Source: Hemerocallis citrina (taxonomy: Eukaryota; Streptophyta; Magnoliopsida; Asparagales; Asphodelaceae). Taken from it: a stretch of 64,000 nt of DNA. Shown here piece by piece: positions 35,671 to 46,955 of this stretch (position 1 is the first letter of the stretch; each line of letters begins with the position of its first letter). The notes under the pieces are model-generated. The model was not told the DNA's origin and did not search any database. It saw only the letters and a program-made list of their open reading frames with translations. The stretch is taken from positions 310,001 to 374,000 of the forward strand of contig JACEHZ010000592.1 of the NCBI GenBank assembly GCA_017893485.1. Direction: 5' to 3'. The translations under genes were made by a program, and so were the position numbers.

Positions 35671-35835
35671 TAGCCGCCGGTGAGGGACAACGGCGGAACG
35701 TGAGGGCGGCGACTGCCCCTATACTTTATTCAAAGATCTAGGGTTTGCTTTGGGGATTTGGGGGTTATTTTCTCTCTCTAGACTTTTCTAAGAGAAAAAC
35801 TCTGGAATCTAATGCTGACATTGTGATGACATATG
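35671..35835 (-). pseudogene. 5' leader fragment of the minus-strand LINE
   Basis: Begins directly after the broken gypsy RNase H. On the minus strand: AAACCCTAGATC, then GGGGCAGTCGCCGCC, CCGCCGTTGTCCCTCACCGG. It ends at the 11-bp duplication at 35836. Confidence 0.45.
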
Positions 35836-36483
35836 CATAAGTAATGTTATCAAACACCATAAGTAATGTTATCAAACACAAACACCATAAGTAGTTACTG
35901 ATATGTGACCTTCTTAGTTCTTACTAAATTGAGTTTGATGCATAAGTAATGTTATATGAATTAATTGAATAGTTTCAACAAAAATTTATAGCATTTTGGA
36001 TATTATTAAAATAAAAAATTAGTTTTCACCAGAATTGTTTCAACCACATTCAATAATCCACAAGGATTTACAATTGTCACCACTCATAAATCAACTCAAG
36101 GAAAAATAAGATCAGCAGATAATATTTTTTGCAGTTCAAGCTCCAAATCTCCCCTAAATTAGTCAATACAAACTCCAAATCAAAATAAAGAAGTAGAGAG
36201 AGAGAGAGAGAGAAAGAGATTACTAGAAAAATGACGAGGAGAGAGAGAGAGAGTGTGAGAGAGTGATGACTAAGAAGGTGCTGCTGTTAGGGTTGGATCA
36301 AATGGGATCGTCGAGCTTCCTCCACTAGGATTTGGATGGATTCAGTGGAATTTGGAATAGATGAAGAGGGAAACAGGGAAGAAGAGAGATAATGGAAAAT
36401 AGGGTTTGGATTGGAGCGAGGGTGGAGAATTTGGGCTTAACTTGGGCCTTAATATATATATGGGTGGGCTTTAAATATATATT

Positions 36484-36505
36484 GGGGGGGGGGGGGGGGG
36501 GGGGG
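36484..36505 (+). repeat. Run of 22 G
   Basis: Uninterrupted G22 near the right end of the hAT element, 35 bases before its terminus. It could form a G-quadruplex; its length may also vary or be mis-sequenced. A shorter G13 is at 39087-39099. Confidence 0.8.
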
Positions 36506-36548
36506 CTGTGGCATACCTCAGCCCCCTAGATTTGCCCCTATGCGAATG

Positions 36549-37303
36549 GGGCGGATCTGCAATCACAGAAATTCAAATTTATTGTGTTACAGGTGAGCTT
36601 GAAGTTGGCCTAAGGAGTTTCCTGCAATCACAGAAATTTCATATTTATGGTGTGTTCAAGCCTTAAAGGTAGGCTTGAAGTTGGTCCTACCTCTAATAAC
36701 ATGCTTTATTGTTTACAAGTCCCTTCAACTTTGCTTTCTTATGGCAGGGTTGAGAGTGTAGTTCGGTGGGATGCACCGGAGGTTGGCTGTATCAAGATCA
36801 ATTTTGATGACTATTTCAATGGGGCCATGGCAGGATAAGGCTTTACTATTAGAGATTCGGAGGGAAGACTTCTTTTTGCAGGAGGTGGAATCGTATATAC
36901 AAACTTGGTTGCTATAGCAGAAAGGTATGGCTTTGGTAAGCACTAAAGGTTCTGCACTGGACACTCCATTCGGGACTAGTTAGTGTTGAACTCTTCTGTT
37001 ATCGTCAACCAAACTTTCCAGAAATGCATGGATGACCCAATTTAATGCACCTATTTGGCGAGCATCATATTCAGAGTATCAGACATGTGTATAGAGAGGC
37101 AAATTTTTGTCCAGATTTGTTGGCTAAGAGAGGGAGAGGGGCAGTGAAAGTTTTTCTCATTGTTACTAATGTAGATGCGAAGTAGATTTGAGGGGAGTCT
37201 CCTACACCTGCAGATGAATTTTTGTTTAATATTTCAATAAATGGTTGGGGCTAGTAGAACTTCTCCTAGCCCTGACCTCTTGATTAGCAGGAAGAAGAAA
37301 AAA
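36549..37303 (+). pseudogene. L1-type LINE, right part (RNase H-like RVT_3 and tail)
   Basis: Continues the LINE cut at 21860. VRWDAPEVGCIKINFDDYFNGAMAG-stop-GFTIRDSEGRLLFAGGG (36755-36890) is the start of the plant RVT_3 RNase H-like domain; HxVYREANFCPDLLAKRGRG (37080-37140) is its end. Stops and frameshifts lie between. A short A-rich tail (37290-37303) marks the 3' end. Confidence 0.75.
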
Positions 37304-38300
37304 AACAAAGTTCTTTTAGGTATGCCAGTATACCTTTTCCTCCCACAATTTCCTTCTGATCAATTTTTCTAGTTTAAGTGGTTACTAGCTAATTATGTTG
37401 CTTCTTTCGGTGTAGGAGCAACAGATAATGAGTTCTTCGATGATTAGGAAAAGCATAGATCTCATTCGTTGATCAGATCTGATGAGAGGCTGATATTTAT
37501 GGACGGATTTGGAATGAATGACTGAGATACTGTCGGAAACCTGCAACAAAGCCTGAAACACCAGGAGTTTACTAGGTGACATGCCCTTCGACAATTAATT
37601 CAGCAACTCAGAAGTAATAACTGGGTTTTAGTGGGCCTAATGTTCATTACCTAGTAATGGAGGAGGTAGGGCATATTTATAGGCAAAGCGGGGAGCAGTT
37701 GTTAGGAAAAATTCATAACTGATTTGGAAAATCCCTTAAATCAAGGGACCTAATCAGTTATTATCTTCCTATTTTTTGGGGGATTTGATTGCCAACCATG
37801 ATTGACTAGTCAATCTCCCGTAATTAGGCTGCAAATCAGCCACCCTTGTGGGCTGATCCAAGATAGTAGGCTTATGGATGACCCATGTGCTGGTCGTGGG
37901 CCTGTAATTGCTATAAGATTACTGTTTCGCCCTCAGGAACCTTGAGATTCATGCGGGGATTGTACGACCCTGATTAGCTGTAATTTCTCCCAAATCATAA
38001 ACCCCCCACTCCTGGAGGTTGGGTATAACAGCCTTCGAGGAGTATTTCTCCTCTAGGGGTGTTTAGGATCGTAATCAGAGCTAGTGAGGGTAGTAATCTT
38101 CAAAGTCATTTTTACCAAATTATGTATTAATTATCAGAATTTTTAATTAAATTTCCTGAACTTATAATTATTTATTGGTTTTTAAATTTAATTTTCAGAA
38201 TTTATAATGATTTATTGGATTTTTTTAATTAATTATTCCATTTAAAATTATTTTTGAAATTTTAATAAAAAATTAAAGGGGGCGCGACTTTCAGGGGGAT
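37304..38300 (-). mobile_element. LTR-like promoter region of unit C1
   Basis: Read on the minus strand it parallels 55970-56600: a GCTCCTACACC segment at about 37420, TTTGTTGCAGGTTTCCGAC (37528-37546), CGAAGGGC...CACC (about 37590), a TATA box (37674-37681), and a TCC(A)GGAGTGGGGGG block (38006-38018). The same order of parts with the same spacing points to homologous LTR ends. No ORF on the minus strand follows at the left, where the LINE tail lies. 38100-38270 is AT-rich. Confidence 0.5.
37674..37681 (-). promoter_or_regulatory. TATA box of the C1 LTR-like region
   Basis: The minus strand reads CCTATAAATATGCCC. The equivalent position in C2 is 56219-56226. Confidence 0.45.
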
Positions 38301-38420
38301 CTGGCAGTTGCTATTGGGTTTCATGCCTGTGTGCCTCGAAGTCCATGCCGAGCGCTAACATTGAGTGCCTCTGTGCACCGAGGGGCAAGGTAGCGAAATT
38401 GAGTCATCTTTCGTGAATGA

Positions 38421-38640
38421 CTCAAAGTCCATGTCGAGGGACGAGGCCAAGCGAAACTTAGGAGTTTTTGCATGTGGCTCAAAGTCCATGTCGAGGGACA
38501 AGGCCAAGCAAAATGTAAGAGTTTTTCACGTGCGGCTCAAAGTCCATACCAAGGGACGAGGCCAAGCGAAGTTTATGAGTTTTTCGCGTGTGGCTCGAAG
38601 TCAATGTCGTGGGACGAGCCTGCGAGATTGCCGAAGATGA
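38421..38640 (+). repeat. 58-bp tandem repeat upstream of the C1 genes
   Basis: CTC(A/G)AAGTCCATGTCGAGGG repeats start at 38421, 38478, 38536 and 38594, each followed by ACGAGGCCAAGCGAAxxTTA and GAGTTTTTxxxxTGTGG. A broken copy starts at about 38335. Confidence 0.8.
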
Positions 38641-39256
38641 AGGACTTATAAATTTGTCTTTCTTTTGAGCTGCAGGTGCACGTGTGTTGGTCCACGTCAC
38701 TGTTACGAAAATCGAATATTTTTTCTTATCGCAGCCATTGGATGGAGTTGTAGGGCTAGGATTCTTCCACGTTATCATTGTGGTTATCGAGGAGTCTCTC
38801 TCATCGCCTATACATTCTCTACCATCTCATTTCTCTCTTTACTTTCTCTCTCTAGTTTGCGGAGCTTATCTCTTTAGAACCTTTTCCTGACACACTGACA
38901 ATCTTCCCAACTAATTTTCCGTCATAGGATAACCATGTAAAGTATTATTTTAATTATGTTAAGAGTTCATTCCGGCGCCTCTGCTTCCACATATGGTCGC
39001 GAAAACCGTCCTTCGTTGTCTACATTGAGGTTCACCCCTAAAGAGAAGGTGGAGGAAGTTCCCTTAAAGTCATTTCGGAGAGAAAAGGGGGGGGGGGGGA
39101 TGGTGAAGCCTCAAAAGCCATTATAGTTTCTTTCGATGAAGATGAGGGACAAGAGGTGAAGGAGGTTCCCTCGAGCAAATAGGGTTCTTCTGATAAGGTG
39201 GTGGCATGAACTCTCCCCAGTGTTCCTCGTTCACCAAGAACAAATGGGAAGTTTAG

Positions 39257-40139
39257 TTGGCGCACGAGTCGGAGAGGGGCCAGGAGCCAATATCGATAAG
39301 GATGTATCCTAATGACCTCCTAGACTTTATCAATTTTGGGATACAACTGTCGTCCCGCAACCGTCGGAAGATGAAGGCAGACATGGTTTCGAACACGTTA
39401 ATGAAGGCCGACCTCCCCCTGATTCGGAAATGTTACTTCATTCATTGAAAGTTTGAGTTGGTGATTCTGAACTCATGGCTCCGGTCGACAAATAATTTGG
39501 CACCGTGGTTCTGCATGGTCCCTCTAGACGCCTTCATCTCAGTTTTCTGGCTGCCCATGCATCCCTTTGTCAAAGAGATACTGAATTGGGCTAGGATGAA
39601 TCCAATGCAGCATGGGCCCAACTCATGGAAACAACTCGTCAGCTTTATCTTGTTGTGCGGGGATAAGGACATACCCCTGAAGCTCAAGCACTTCCGGATG
39701 TGCTTGGGCATCTGCAATGCTAAGTTGCATGAGGGGCGATGCTTCTTCTCACCTTGTTTCGGGAGGTGTGTCGTACACGACGACCCATACTCCATTAAGG
39801 ATTGTAAGTCAAAATACTTTGTCATCCAGAGTTGCCTTGGACAACCCCACCAACTGAGTGTTTGATATTCTGAAGCTTAAAGCCCCGAGACCTGGGGAGT
39901 TCACTACTAGGGAGAAGGAGGAGTTCGAGAAAATCTTTGCGAGGGGAAATGTGAGTTGGCCGGAGGTGGCCGAGAGGCACCTTATTAGGAGCAAACTGAG
40001 CCCTGTCGACCCCTGTATGTCCTTTGTTTCTTTTTGCATTAACATTTTTGCTTTGTTCTAACAACTCATTTTCTTTTTGTTATAGTGATGCGCGATAAGA
40101 AGGAGATTGAGGTGAGACGGACAACCCTCAGAAAACTCA
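39257..40139 (+). pseudogene. C1 Transposase_28-like gene, first exon and start of second
   Basis: Frames 39257-39448, 39458-39865 and 39858-40061 together align to the C2 gene at 58908-59613: NDLLDFINFGIQLSS; FELVILNSWLRS; PWFCMVPLDAFISVFWLPMHPFVKEILNWARMNPMQHGPNSWKQL; SWPEVAERHLIRSKLSPVDP. The C2 counterparts are CMFDFDSLNAGLRFPLHPFTVQIL...NTWRHVNAFLL and SWRELTEEVLFGSGLSPIDP. Both genes put a GT donor right after this Pro (CCCCT|GTATGT here) and an acceptor about 70-90 bases on (GTTATAG, about 40085). Stops and a frameshift (39449, 39866) disable this copy. A G13 run at 39087 lies in its leader. The second exon is broken at about 40140 by LTR B4. Confidence 0.7.
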
Positions 40140-42383
40140 GCTAAATTGAGTTATGACAAATTTTCCATGTACGCTTATTTTGTAAAATTGCATATAATTT
40201 ATTATGTAATACCTTAAACATTTTTAGATATTAGTTTATGGAATATAAATATTTGGGAATGACCCATATGCATATTTAAGTTTCTATTTTGTGAATAAGG
40301 ACTTAAGAGCAATTGAGTTGGTGATTATAGACTTCTAGGAAATGTTTATCATGAAAAAGTGCCATATAAAATTATCCACTTTTTTTTTATCATACATGAT
40401 TCTTGCTGGTTAATGACATATGAGAGGTTTAGGGAAAGTGATTAAATGGTGTAGGAAGTGTAATACCTCCAAAAGAGTTAACAATTATTTTGAATATGAA
40501 TAGTATTGCATTATTTTATAACCATATTTATTAATAAATTTTATCTTGAATAGTTGCATATATTATTATTAAATTGTATTTACCATTTGTCATTTTATAT
40601 ATACACACACATACACACTACATCTTATGAATAAATAACTCTAGCCTACAATTGGTGACTTAAAGAAAAGGGCCTATGTGTAATTAATAAAAACCTAGGG
40701 GGTATGTGTAAAAGTATAGGACACCTAAGCACCCTAGAAAATTCTACACATCTACAAAAACCCTAACCCTATCCAAAGCTTTGGCCGGCCACTCCCTCAC
40801 CCTTCTCTATACATATATGTGTGTGTATGTGATGATATGAATAAAACCCTAACTCATTTTTTTTCTACTTTACTTTCCTCCATACTACTTCCTTCTACTT
40901 CATACTACTCTTCGATTCCTTACTCTTCACACTACTCCATTACTACTTCAATCCTACTTCTCTTCTATTCCATACTCCTCAATCCTTTTATTACTTGGGA
41001 AGCAAAAGAAGCTAGGAGAAGAAGATACTAGCTAGGAGGAGAAGGCCAAGCAAGTGTGGTGTTCTACTTTCCAAAGTTAAGGTGTGTGTTCTTCATTCCT
41101 TGTGTGTTATTTTTTTTAATTGGTTGCTTGAAATTATGCTAAAAGTTGTTGAATTCTTAGGCTCATAATATAATAAATTAAGTAGATAGAAAGATCCAAT
41201 ATCCTTGTATGTTCATTATATAAGATGATAAGTTGTATGCTTAGTTATTTGTTTAGTTAATTGTTTGATATAGTTTGACGTTAGTTGGTTGTATGACATA
41301 ATTTAATGTAGTATGAGTATTTTGCTAGTTAATTGAATGTTTGTGTGTTTAAAAGTTCATGCATAGCAACAAGAAAACCAAGTTGAAGGGTGTAGTTGTC
41401 AAAAAAAATTTAATTACCGATTATTAGATTTTTGTATGATTATATTCATATATTATAACTAAAATAAATGTAAAGATAATTGTATAAGAATACATATTTG
41501 TATTAGGGTGTGTTGTGAAATTTATGGAATAAAAAGATAGCACGAAAAGATCACACGTAAGGTGTTCGATGAAATGTCTAAAGGAAAATATATACACATA
41601 TATGAATAAAAGTCTAGTAGATTAATAAACAAGCTATGAGAATGTATTGCAATTGAGATCTTCGTCAATATGTGGATGTGAATTAGTGCATTTACATGTG
41701 TGAAATAACAATTTAAGAAGTATAAGTTGTTTACGAAGTGTTCGATGAAATGTGCATATGTGTAGATTCATATCTATAGTGTAATTTGACACTTGTATGT
41801 GTATAGAAATAAATTATAATGTATATGAGGTGTAGGAATGTAATGCAATACCCAATTTTAGGCATAATAAGTGGTGAGTTGGGTGTATGAGTTGGTATTT
41901 GTTTGGGTCCGATTGACCTTTGGAATGGGTTCGAGAAAAGCTCATTGTGGTAATTTAGTCATGTGGTGGTTGCCGTTCCGAAAATTGTGGATGTTCATGT
42001 AGGTTAAGTTTAGGCCGAGTTGGGCCAATTCATGGGCACAAATTAGACGGTCGAGTTAGACCACATTCACCTTTAAATTGATTATCATATGACACTAGGT
42101 TGAAGTTGCTTAATGGTTGACTATTAAATTAATTGAGTACATTAACCGAGTGCACTAAAGTTTACCTAGAACTTGAATTGTTAACCTAGTAATTTTAATC
42201 TAGAAAAATTAATGTAGAAACTAGAAGTTGTGATAATGGAGTCATTAGAATCGGGTAAAGCTAGCAAATTAATGAACCGACATAGTACAACTACATTCAC
42301 TAGTTCTAGATTATAGTAGCTGTTGATTGTGTGAACATTGTTATAAGGACATGCACTAGTTGGGCACGTACTCACCCGTCATG

Positions 42384-42445
42384 GGGACACGTGTGACAGC
42401 GTCTCGTCTGGGACACGTGTGACAGCGTCTCGTCTGGGACACGTG
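42384..42445 (+). repeat. 26-bp tandem repeat in LTR B3
   Basis: GGGACACGTGTGACAGCGTC + TCGTCT twice in full (42384, 42410) and a partial third copy (42436). B4 has only a single diverged unit at the same place (46455). Confidence 0.85.
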
Positions 42446-43243
42446 CGGCGTTGTTTCGACTGTTAATTTATGAAATTTAGTGATAAGAGCGGGATGTGGA
42501 CGTAAGTCACAAGTCCTGTTGGAGCTTAGGAGATGGACCCTAAAGTTTCTGTCTATGTTCTGGGTTATCAATACGAACAAGAAGCAAGAGTGTAACTCTA
42601 AGTCTCTTGGCAGAGTAGGGGTGACCCTACGATTCGCTTTATGTTCACGATAACTTTGGTAGGGGCAGGGGTGGAGAAAGACTATGATTCCGGTAGAGCT
42701 GATGATCACCAGCCTGACCGGGATTGGAGAGGTACCATGTTCCTGTCGGAGTAGAGAATAACCATGATCTGAACGAACAGAGTGATCACTGCCGTTCGGA
42801 GTAGAGAATGACCAAAATCCGACTATAGGAGCGGGAAATGACCGCATGTATTGCAAACTCTACTAGTTACTAAATGAATGTCAGAAATAGGAAAGAGTAC
42901 AAGAGTATGATGCATGGCGAAGGATCAAACCCTATTATCTGGAGAATATGAACTCAATTTGGGGAGTATGTAGTATGAGATGCATACGTTTCTAGATCAA
43001 GTTTGCATTAGAGTAGAAGCATCGTGTGCATTTTGAGTTTGTGCATTAGTCTTTAGGACATAGCATACACTAACACTTGTGGTTTGACTTTCATATATTT
43101 TTTTGCATCAAATATTGATTGTTGAGGATTTTGAAGATTGCGAGTTTCATCCGCATTGCGTCAGTTGCATTCAACTGACGTGCACATAGTTTGTTAGTTT
43201 CAGGATTGCTGATCGTGGAGTAGGGGACTCGAACTGCGGGAAG

Positions 43244-44204
43244 TTGGGGTGGGCATTGGTCGGTATCCGACCTAATATGGACCATCCACCACCGATACAA
43301 AGAAGATCGGTTTTTTTAATTTTCTCATCCGCAACCAATCCGAACCTTAATTGGATCAGTTTCCATCCAAGCCGATTAAGCTCGGTTTGGATTGGATTGG
43401 CTGGTCGGTTTGGCGTGCTACTTTTCACCTTCAACATCATTCATAATTTTGTTGAAATTTAAAAAATCAACTTCAATTAAACTTAAGAAACAACATGCTA
43501 TTTGTTATTCAGAAATGAATTTAAAATGAAGATTCATAAAACTACAAGTTGTTAATGAATCTTGCACTAATTGTTTGAGATGATGTCGTTTAAATGGGTG
43601 AGATAAACTAATTTTTCACATGCATACTTCTGTAATCTTAGTTTATTATCATAAAAGAAACATCAATAACGATAGCTTTTTTTTATAACTTTCAATAAAT
43701 TTTAATAATGATAGCTAATTGAATTTCAGGTACAATAAAAAAAGATTTAGAAAACAATTTCTGCTTAACTTGATTAAAGTAACTACTAAATGTTACATCA
43801 ACTTCATAATTCTATTAAGCTGGGTTACACTGTAAATCAAGCATTTCTCAACAACATAATGCACATGATTATGGAGAATCAAAATATAGGTAGAACAATT
43901 GCTCGGTTTGTATTAAAGAAATTAAAGAAGACTGTTTGTATCTCTAAAAAAATAAGAAATGACTATTTGTATATTCAAGAAATTAAAGGAGAACTATATT
44001 TTTATGGACTTATGCATAGAGGTACGATCGATTCGGTTTCATCAGTTATTTGAAAGCCCCATCCAACAACCGAACCGGTCCAGTTGGTTATTGAAGATCA
44101 AGAACCGGGCCAACCCAAACTCCTAATTGGCTCGGTTAAAAATCTGTCGGTTCAGATTGGATTGGTTCGGATAGGTTGGTTTGGATAATAGATGTCCACC
44201 CCTA
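43244..44204. mobile_element. Non-autonomous hAT element (961 bp) with 8-bp duplication GCGGGAAG
   Basis: Left end TTGGGGTGGGCAT, right end ATGTCCACCCCTA, inverted with two mismatches. GCGGGAAG at 43236-43243 and 44205-44212 is a perfect 8-bp duplication. Subterminal repeats of GGTTCGGATTGGATTGG type near both ends. An 87-codon frame inside has no known motif and is not supported as a gene. Confidence 0.9.
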
Positions 44205-46669
44205 GCGGGAAGCATGCAAGTAGAAGATATAAATGTAATATCATTAAGGTAATAAAAGTTTTAATTTCCAGTGTTTTTTTCTGTGTTGTGTACCCATTGA
44301 AGTAAAGATTCTGGGTATATATCATGAGTTCTATTGTGCGGAACGCGGGGTACTACAAGAAAAGGTTTAGGGAGGTTATTAAATGTTGTAGGAGGAGGTG
44401 GTTAAATGATGTAGAAAGATGTGATTAAATATAGAAGGAAAGAATAACTTGTGAGTGTTTGTATATAAAAACCAAGAATGTCTCCTCCTATTCTCCACCA
44501 TTCATCTTTTCTCTTCCACATAAACTAAAGAACTTTGGAGTTTAAGTTTTATTAAGGTTAAGTTTATCGAGTTTGGTGTTGGAACACTTAGTGGAGCATA
44601 GATGCATTTGATTTCAGAAATTATAGGTGGGTAACAACTTTACTACATTAATTTCAATTTTATTGTAGAGTGTATGCATGTTAGAGAAGCAATATATGTT
44701 ATATTAGATGAATACTCATACTTAGATTGATTGAATCAAGTATGAATTATTGTCAATTAACTATGTGAAATTAGGGCAAGATTAACTTGGAAACGTTTTA
44801 CAGTTTCTATCATAAATTTTGGACTTCCAAAAATAATTTCTCTTGAAATAGATGGAATCTAAAGCTAAAATTTATATATGTGTACTCTGTTTATGTCTAT
44901 AACATATCTTCAAAATTTCATGATTTTTGGAGTAATTTAGTAATTTAAATAAATTCAACCTCATTCCTGGTTAAGAACTGAAACATGACATATTCTATAA
45001 TTCTGTCATGAATATCATGCTTACTTCCAAAAATTATTCATCTCCAAATATATAAAATTTGAAGCTGAACTTTTTATATGTTAATCTAGTATATATCTAT
45101 AATATGTACACAAAATTTCATGAGGTTTGTATATCGTTAAGTATTTTTAAACAAAACCGAACGTAGGACTGGTTGACAGTTTTGTCTTGGTTCTAGAAAT
45201 CTATACACATTCTGGAATCTGACTATTTTATCCTCTTATATGCAGTATTTTGAGAAAACTCAAAACTAAGAATTTGAAGTAGATTCGTTAAACTTTCTTT
45301 CAAGTATAAGAAATAAAACTTCCATCAAGTGTAGGATTTTATGTGATTTTTATAAGTAGCAAGAGCTGCAGTTTTCTGGAATCTGAACCTACTGTTTTGC
45401 ACATGGATTTAGGCAAAATAATTGATGTTAAATTTAGATGTTCTTAACTACAATGTTATAGATGAAACTAAGAAATCCATTAGTCTGATAAGTATTGGAA
45501 TTTATATGATTTTTGCAAAACTACTATGTTGTTTTCCAAAGACAGTTGAATATTTAAACGGTGGATTCTATATATGGGACTGAGGATACGCTCGGTAAAT
45601 CCACACGTGTGGGCTAGTAAGGTCCATGAATATGAGAGAATAACTTGGTGAAATCCAAGAGATTAATTGTGACATAGGCGATGCCCGAGTCCGGCAAGAG
45701 TTAGAGAACTCTGAGGGAGTAGTGAATAGGGTCAGTATGACCAAGATTCCACTTTGTGTGAAATTTAAGTATGGAATAGACATCTGTAAGTTTAGATTAT
45801 ATTTTGCATCATTTACACTAAGATCTTGCATTAGTTAAATTAAGATTTGTATTAGAAGAAAATATGACTGAAATAATGACAGACATGGCCGGTGAAGAGC
45901 TGAGGCTCCTAGGAATGTTCGGGACCGAGGATATGCCCGGTAAATCCATGTATGTGAGGTAGGGCTAGGCTGGAAAGGTCCAATATCCTGGGAGTTTGGC
46001 TTACACATGATTACGTGTTGAAGTACTAGTCAAATTTTGAGAATAAGTTGAGTTAGTATAATGGAGAAAAATCGAATATTAGTGTGATCTCAATAGGTTG
46101 TGAAACCAGGAGTTGTGAAAGATGTTGAGGGATGCATAATTGCATATATAATGAATATTATGGGAATTAGTGTAGTCTAGTATATAACTTGATCTAGACA
46201 TTCTTGGGTGATTAGTACCATTAATCCCATCAATCTCATTAGCAAATGATTAGGTTGTTGTTGGGAAACTTAGTTCGTGGTTTAATTAGTTTCATAAATT
46301 GAAGTGTGAGTTCTAGAGTTTGAATAGGGTTAGTTATCGGCAAGTGACCACTAGTGTTGTTGGGGACGTCCGGTAGGGTGCGCTAGCTCTAATAATGATT
46401 GTTAATGATTGTAAGAACATGCACTAGCAGGAGTTGTATTCACCTGTGAAGGGGACACATTCAGTGTTGTTTCGACTGTTAATTTCTGGGATCTAGTGTT
46501 AAAAACAAGAAATAGATGTATCGACCGCAGGCTCCTATCGGAATTTAGAGGATGTACCCTTAAGTGTCCGTCGATGTTCTATGTTATCAGATACGAATAG
46601 GGAATGCGATTCAACTCTAGGTCTCTCGACGGAGCAGGGAAATGCCTACAGGGTCGCATTTATATTCGT

Positions 46670-46955
46670 GAAAACTTTTGTTGAGGTCCGGGAGAGGAGA
46701 AAGACCGCAAGGCCCAGACAGAGTGGAATTTCTAGGTCCGGGGAGCGGAGAAAGACCGCAGGGTCATGGTATAATGGAATAGCCACAAGTCTGTCTTTGA
46801 GCGAAGAGAGACTGTAGGGTCCGGACAGAGTGGTGAAAACCACAATTCGACTGCAATAGCGGAGATGGGCCATAGGGTTTGGCTACGGTCCGGAGCAGAG
46901 AAATACCGTAGGGTTCGGGCCATGGTCCGTAGCAGAGAAAGACCGCAGGTATTGC
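46670..46955 (+). repeat. Degenerate tandem repeat in LTR B4
   Basis: About six copies of GGTCCGGxAGCGGAGAAAGA + CCGCAGGGT(C/T) separated by variable spacers (46685, 46733, 46795, 46858, 46888, 46925). B3 has weaker copies (GGAGTAGAGAATGACC) at 42665-42845. Confidence 0.65.

Larger units (their letters stand above)
22358..35835 (-). mobile_element. Second LINE on the minus strand (3' tail 22358, 5' end 35835), carrying the gypsy complex
   Basis: Starts on the plus strand with twelve Ts, i.e. a poly(A) tail on the minus strand, next to a 3'-UTR-like stretch (22370-22470). CATAAGTAATG flanks it at 22347-22357 and 35836-35846, an 11-bp duplication of LINE type, though the local repeats in the hAT contain the same string. 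The right end, 35671-35835, reads on the minus strand as a leader with AAACCCTAGATC and CCGCCGTTGTCCCTC, as in plant L1 5' ends. LINE coding sequence between is mostly missing or displaced by the gypsy elements. Confidence 0.5.
21861..36540. mobile_element. hAT element (about 1.2 kb of own sequence) carrying nested insertions
   Basis: Left end CAGGGGCAGATCCAGG, right end CCTAGATTTGCCCCTA, inverted copies with three mismatches. TGTGAATG at 21853-21860 and TGCGAATG at 36541-36548 form an 8-bp target duplication with one change, typical of hAT. Own sequence is 21861-22357 and 35847-36540; both sides of the inner insertion carry ATCAAACACAAACACCATAA repeats. The outer flanks are halves of one LINE. 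No transposase seen, so non-autonomous. Confidence 0.78.
40459..44357 (+). mobile_element. Family-B LTR (B3), probably solo, inside B4
   Basis: Starts TGTAATACC and ends GGGGTACTACA. Without the hAT at 43244 it is 2938 bp, nearly the length of B2 (2951). Flanks GGAAG and AGAAA are a doubtful duplication (two G/A changes). B4 sequence on each side shares GGTTTAGGG...TTAAATGxTGTAGGA. Contains CCCTAACCC and simple TACTACTTC repeats around 40745-40990 in the leader region. Confidence 0.65.

Noticed and set aside
43790..44053. 87-codon frame as an hAT-carried gene
   Set aside because: No BED zinc finger, no hAT dimerisation motif, and AT-rich low-complexity composition. Too short for a transposase.
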